NCBI GenBank assembly: GCA_020216745.1
Contig: JAIWNQ010000064.1
Span: 1 to 10,000 of the forward strand
Origin: Candidatus Hydrogenedens sp.
GTDB lineage: Bacteria; Hydrogenedentota; Hydrogenedentia; Hydrogenedentales; Hydrogenedentaceae
Length of the DNA: 10,000 nt
Direction: 5' to 3'
Shown: piece after piece, positions 8,214 to 10,000 of the stretch
Position numbering within the stretch: the stretch's first letter is position 1
How the letters are laid out: each line of letters begins with the position of its first letter
Translations under genes and position numbers: made by a program
Notes under the pieces: generated by a model
Told to the model about the DNA's origin: nothing
What the model saw: only the letters and a program-made list of their open reading frames with translations
Database searches by the model: none

Positions 8214-9317
8214 TCATGCATTCGCCTTAATATAAATACAATCGCCATCTTTAACTATATAATCCCGTCCTTCAATACGCCATGCTCCAGCATGTCTTGC
8301 TCCCGCTTCTCCACCATGCAACAAAAATTCCTTCACGGGAACGACCTCTGCACAAACAAAATGTTTTTCAAAATCGGTATGAATCATACCCGCAGCATTA
8401 ATAACATGGGTTCCTTCCTTCACCGCCCATGCACGAATCTCTTTTGGAGGTGCCATCGTATAAAACGTTACCAAACTCAACAACCTATACGCAGTATGAA
8501 CCACTTGTTCCAATGCCGACTCTGTTGCCCCATCCATCATCAAAAACTCTCTCCGTTCCGCCTCCTCCATCTCTGCCAATTCCATTTCTAATTGTGCACA
8601 CACCTTAACAACCTCTGTCCCCTCATGTTCAGCCAACTTCCGTATCCCATCCAAAACAGGTGGATCATGCTCCAATCCTTTCTCATCAACATTCGCAACA
8701 TAGATAATCTTTTTACCCGTCGTAAAACGCATCTCCTCATTTAATTCATGAAATATATCACTATCCCGCTCAGGAAATACCCTTGCAGGAAGTCCTTTCT
8801 CAAAATGCCCCTTTAATCGTTCACACAATTCCAACAAAGGAATTACCTTTTTATCCCCTTTGACCTGTCGATGCAATTTCTCAATCTTACGCTCCAATTG
8901 CTGTAAGTCTGCAAATATTAATTCAATATTAACAACATCAATATCAGCAAGAGGGTCAATAACACCATGAACATGGACTATATTCTCATCCTCAAAACAA
9001 CGAACAATATGAATCAATGCATCCGTTTCACGAATATGTGCTAAAAACTGATTACCAAGTCCTTCTCCCTTATGCGACCCTTTAACCAAACCTGCTATAT
9101 CCACAAACTCAATCGTTGCATAAATAGTCTGCTTCGGCTGAATCATTGCAGACAATCGGTCTAAGTTTTCATCGGGCACCCTTACCACTGCATGATTAGG
9201 TTCAATAGTGCAAAAAGGATAATTCGCCACCTGAGCATGATTACTTTGGGTTAGTGCATTAAAAAGCGTACTCTTACCAACATTAGGTAAACCAATAATC
9301 CCTACAGAAAAACCCAC
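8214..9317 (-). CDS. ychF: Redox-regulated P-loop ATPase YchF (OLA1 family)
   Basis: A 367-residue cytosolic nucleotidase; E. coli YchF has 363. The G1 P-loop is GLPNVGKST (9-17). G3 is DIAGLVKG (73-80), where Leu replaces the usual catalytic Gln as in all HAS-type GTPases. G4 is NVDE (209-212) instead of NKxD, the family change linked to ATP preference. His115 aligns with E. coli His114, reported as needed for ATP hydrolysis, and Cys36 in YPFCTIEPN aligns with the redox-sensitive Cys35. Residues 130-200 form a helical, charged (coiled-coil) insert, and a TGS/DUF933 domain (about 283-366) includes IHTDFEKHF and RDYIVKDGDC. The protein ends in IKANA rather than the common FNV. Known role: ribosome-associated ATPase involved in stress responses; its exact job remains unsettled. 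The start is GTG at 9315-9317, chosen because GGAGG sits seven bases upstream and the product then begins MGFSVGIIGLPN like E. coli. It is probably the first gene of a transcript with the macroglobulin and pbpC. Confidence 0.97.
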   Translation of the reverse strand: MGFSVGIIGLPNVGKSTLFNALTQSNHAQVANYPFCTIEPNHAVVRVPDENLDRLSAMIQPKQTIYATIEFVDIAGLVKGSHKGEGLGNQFLAHIRETDALIHIVRCFEDENIVHVHGVIDPLADIDVVNIELIFADLQQLERKIEKLHRQVKGDKKVIPLLELCERLKGHFEKGLPARVFPERDSDIFHELNEEMRFTTGKKIIYVANVDEKGLEHDPPVLDGIRKLAEHEGTEVVKVCAQLEMELAEMEEAERREFLMMDGATESALEQVVHTAYRLLSLVTFYTMAPPKEIRAWAVKEGTHVINAAGMIHTDFEKHFVCAEVVPVKEFLLHGGEAGARHAGAWRIEGRDYIVKDGDCIYIKANA

Positions 9318-9324
9318 TACTTAA

Positions 9325-9329
9325 CCTCC
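9325..9329 (-). promoter_or_regulatory. Ribosome-binding site deciding the GTG start of ychF
   Basis: A full GGAGG on the minus strand with seven bases (TTAAGTA) to the GTG at 9317. No ATG lies at a comparable place, so this box is the main evidence for the rare start codon. Confidence 0.85.
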
Positions 9330-9348
9330 AATAAAAAAGTTTCTTAAT

Positions 9349-9357
9349 ATCATACCA
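9349..9357 (-). promoter_or_regulatory. Candidate extended -10 promoter upstream of ychF
   Basis: TGGTATGAT on the minus strand matches an extended -10 element (TGn plus five of six TATAAT bases). The -35 position holds only a weak AT-rich match, which extended -10 promoters tolerate. Initiation would be near 9342, leaving a leader of about 25 bases that includes the GGAGG box. It would drive ychF and possibly the macroglobulin and pbpC. Prediction from a short motif in AT-rich DNA. Confidence 0.4.
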
Positions 9358-9436
9358 CGTCACGAATGAAAAATAAAGATATAACCCAAAATCAAAAAAT
9401 ATTTCCTTCACCTCTAACTACCTCCCCTAAAAAAAA

Positions 9437-9511
9437 TGGCGCCCCGACCGCGAATCGAACGCGGGTCTAATCCTTAGGAGGGATTCGTTCTATCCACTGA
9501 ACTATCGGGGC
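9437..9511 (-). tRNA. tRNA-Arg (anticodon CCU)
   Basis: The minus strand folds into a full cloverleaf of 72 nt plus an encoded CCA. The acceptor stem GCCCCGA/TCGGGGC has seven pairs (9505-9511 with 9441-9447). The D stem is GTTC/GAAC. The anticodon stem AATCC/GGATT (five pairs) carries the loop CTCCTAA with anticodon CCT at 9476-9478. The variable loop has four bases, and the T arm is CCGCG-TTCGATT-CGCGG. The discriminator base is G (9440), acceptable for arginine. It decodes AGG codons. The CCA is directly followed on the minus strand by eight T residues (9429-9436). It lies between yjbQ and ychF on the same strand. Confidence 0.97.
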
Positions 9512-9522
9512 ATAGGTTATTA

Positions 9523-9528
9523 ATTATA
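9523..9528 (-). promoter_or_regulatory. Candidate -10 box of tRNA-Arg
   Basis: A perfect TATAAT on the minus strand, 11 bases before the tRNA 5' end, so initiation would fall near 9516 with a very short leader. No good -35 box is found at 16-18 bases, and the region is AT-rich, so chance is possible. The tRNA could instead be cotranscribed with yjbQ. Confidence 0.35.
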
Positions 9529-9572
9529 TTAAAAAAGACAAATAAAACGCACCAAAAAACATCAAAAATAGA

Positions 9573-9989
9573 TTACTCGCCAATGACAGTTACTACAACC
9601 TTCCTACTGCGTGGTTTAATGTCACATTCAAGGTGAAATATTTGTTGCCATGTCCCCAAAATAAGATTCCCATCATGAAAAGGTACTGTAATCCCTGCAC
9701 CCATTACTGTCGCCTGCAAATGCGAATGCCCATTCCCATCATGCCATGTCTGTTCGTGAGCATAACGTCGCCCCGGAGGAAATAATCGCGACAGCTGTTC
9801 CGGTAAATCACGAACAAGTCCCGGTTCATATTCAATAGTCCCTATACAGGCTGTACTTCCAACATTAAAAATATGAACTATCCCTACTTTCATCCCTGAC
9901 TCCTGAACAATACGTTGCACCCGAGACGTTATATCCATCATCTCACCATACGTCTTTGTAGATATTGATATAATTTTTTGATACACCAT
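9573..9989 (-). CDS. yjbQ: YjbQ / UPF0047 family protein (putative secondary thiamine-phosphate synthase)
   Basis: A 138-residue protein, the same size as E. coli YjbQ. Family signatures are all present: GIVHIFNVGSTACIGTIEYE (36-55), a variant of the usual FvpHTTAA segment; EPGLVRDLP; the histidine-rich WHDGNGHSHL (82-91, His83, His88, His90); VPFHDGNLILGTWQQIF (102-118); and PRSRKVVVTVIGE at the end. The GSTA/IEYEPGL form belongs to a recognisable subfamily rather than the E. coli type. YjbQ members have been reported to show weak thiamine-phosphate synthase activity, but their physiological role is uncertain, and no thiamine genes are visible here. No signal peptide, so cytosolic. An in-frame ATG at 9995 would add two residues (MF), but there the GAGG box abuts the start codon; the ATG at 9989 has GAGG six bases upstream and is preferred. 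The stop is TAA at 9573-9575, 61 bases before the tRNA. Upstream context is outside the window. Confidence 0.9.
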   Translation of the reverse strand: MVYQKIISISTKTYGEMMDITSRVQRIVQESGMKVGIVHIFNVGSTACIGTIEYEPGLVRDLPEQLSRLFPPGRRYAHEQTWHDGNGHSHLQATVMGAGITVPFHDGNLILGTWQQIFHLECDIKPRSRKVVVTVIGE

Positions 9990-9995
9990 AAACAT

Positions 9996-9999
9996 CCTC
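9996..9999 (-). promoter_or_regulatory. Ribosome-binding site of yjbQ
   Basis: GAGG on the minus strand, at the window edge. Its spacing of six bases fits the ATG at 9989 and excludes the ATG at 9995, which it touches. Confidence 0.6.
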
Positions 10000-10000
10000 T

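Noticed and set aside
8292..8591. A 99-codon open frame on the plus strand opposite ychF
   Set aside because: It is antisense to the strongly conserved TGS domain of ychF; its composition (Cys, His, Arg, Gln) is that expected from a reverse-strand shadow.
9429..9478. T8 run after tRNA-Arg as an intrinsic terminator
   Set aside because: The nearest stable hairpin is the T arm of the tRNA itself, about 11 bases away from the T run, and no separate GC-rich hairpin abuts it. Not a convincing terminator.
9437..9511. tRNA-Arg as an integration site of a mobile element
   Set aside because: tRNA genes often serve as attachment sites, but there is no integrase, no repeated tRNA 3' fragment and no change in gene character on either side.
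1..10000. CRISPR arrays, insertion sequences, phage genes or long repeats
   Set aside because: No regularly spaced repeats, transposase-like frames or inverted terminal repeats were seen by eye.

Overview
The window comes from an AT-rich bacterium with a Gram-negative type envelope: it encodes a large lipoprotein alpha-2-macroglobulin and a penicillin-binding protein 1C. Clear Shine-Dalgarno boxes (GGAGG, GGAG, GAGG) precede three of the four protein genes, which argues against Bacteroidetes, but I cannot name the phylum. Every gene lies on the minus strand, so the order of transcription runs from high to low coordinates.

Layout in the direction of transcription: (1) 9989-9573, yjbQ, a 138-residue UPF0047 protein; (2) 9511-9437, tRNA-Arg with anticodon CCU and an encoded CCA end; (3) 9317-8214, ychF (OLA1-type P-loop ATPase), starting at GTG with a strong ribosome-binding site and a candidate extended -10 promoter; (4) 8167-2150, a 2005-residue bacterial alpha-2-macroglobulin with lipobox, bait-like segment and intact thioester motif; (5) 2143 to beyond position 1, pbpC, whose C-terminal domain is cut by the window edge. 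No gene-free stretch exceeds about 120 bases.

The alpha-2-macroglobulin/pbpC pair is the well-known bacterial module: the macroglobulin is thought to trap proteases that enter the periplasm, and PBP1C to make or repair peptidoglycan. Here the pair is tightly coupled: the macroglobulin ends in three consecutive stop codons (TAA TAG TAG) directly followed by the pbpC ATG in the same frame, with no good ribosome-binding site of its own. ychF lies only 46 bases upstream and may belong to the same transcript. I see no wholly new system. The features most worth a second look are the doubled cysteine in the thioester motif, the triple-stop junction, the sorting signal of the lipoprotein, the acidic tyrosine-rich insert and the cysteine-rich PBP1C.
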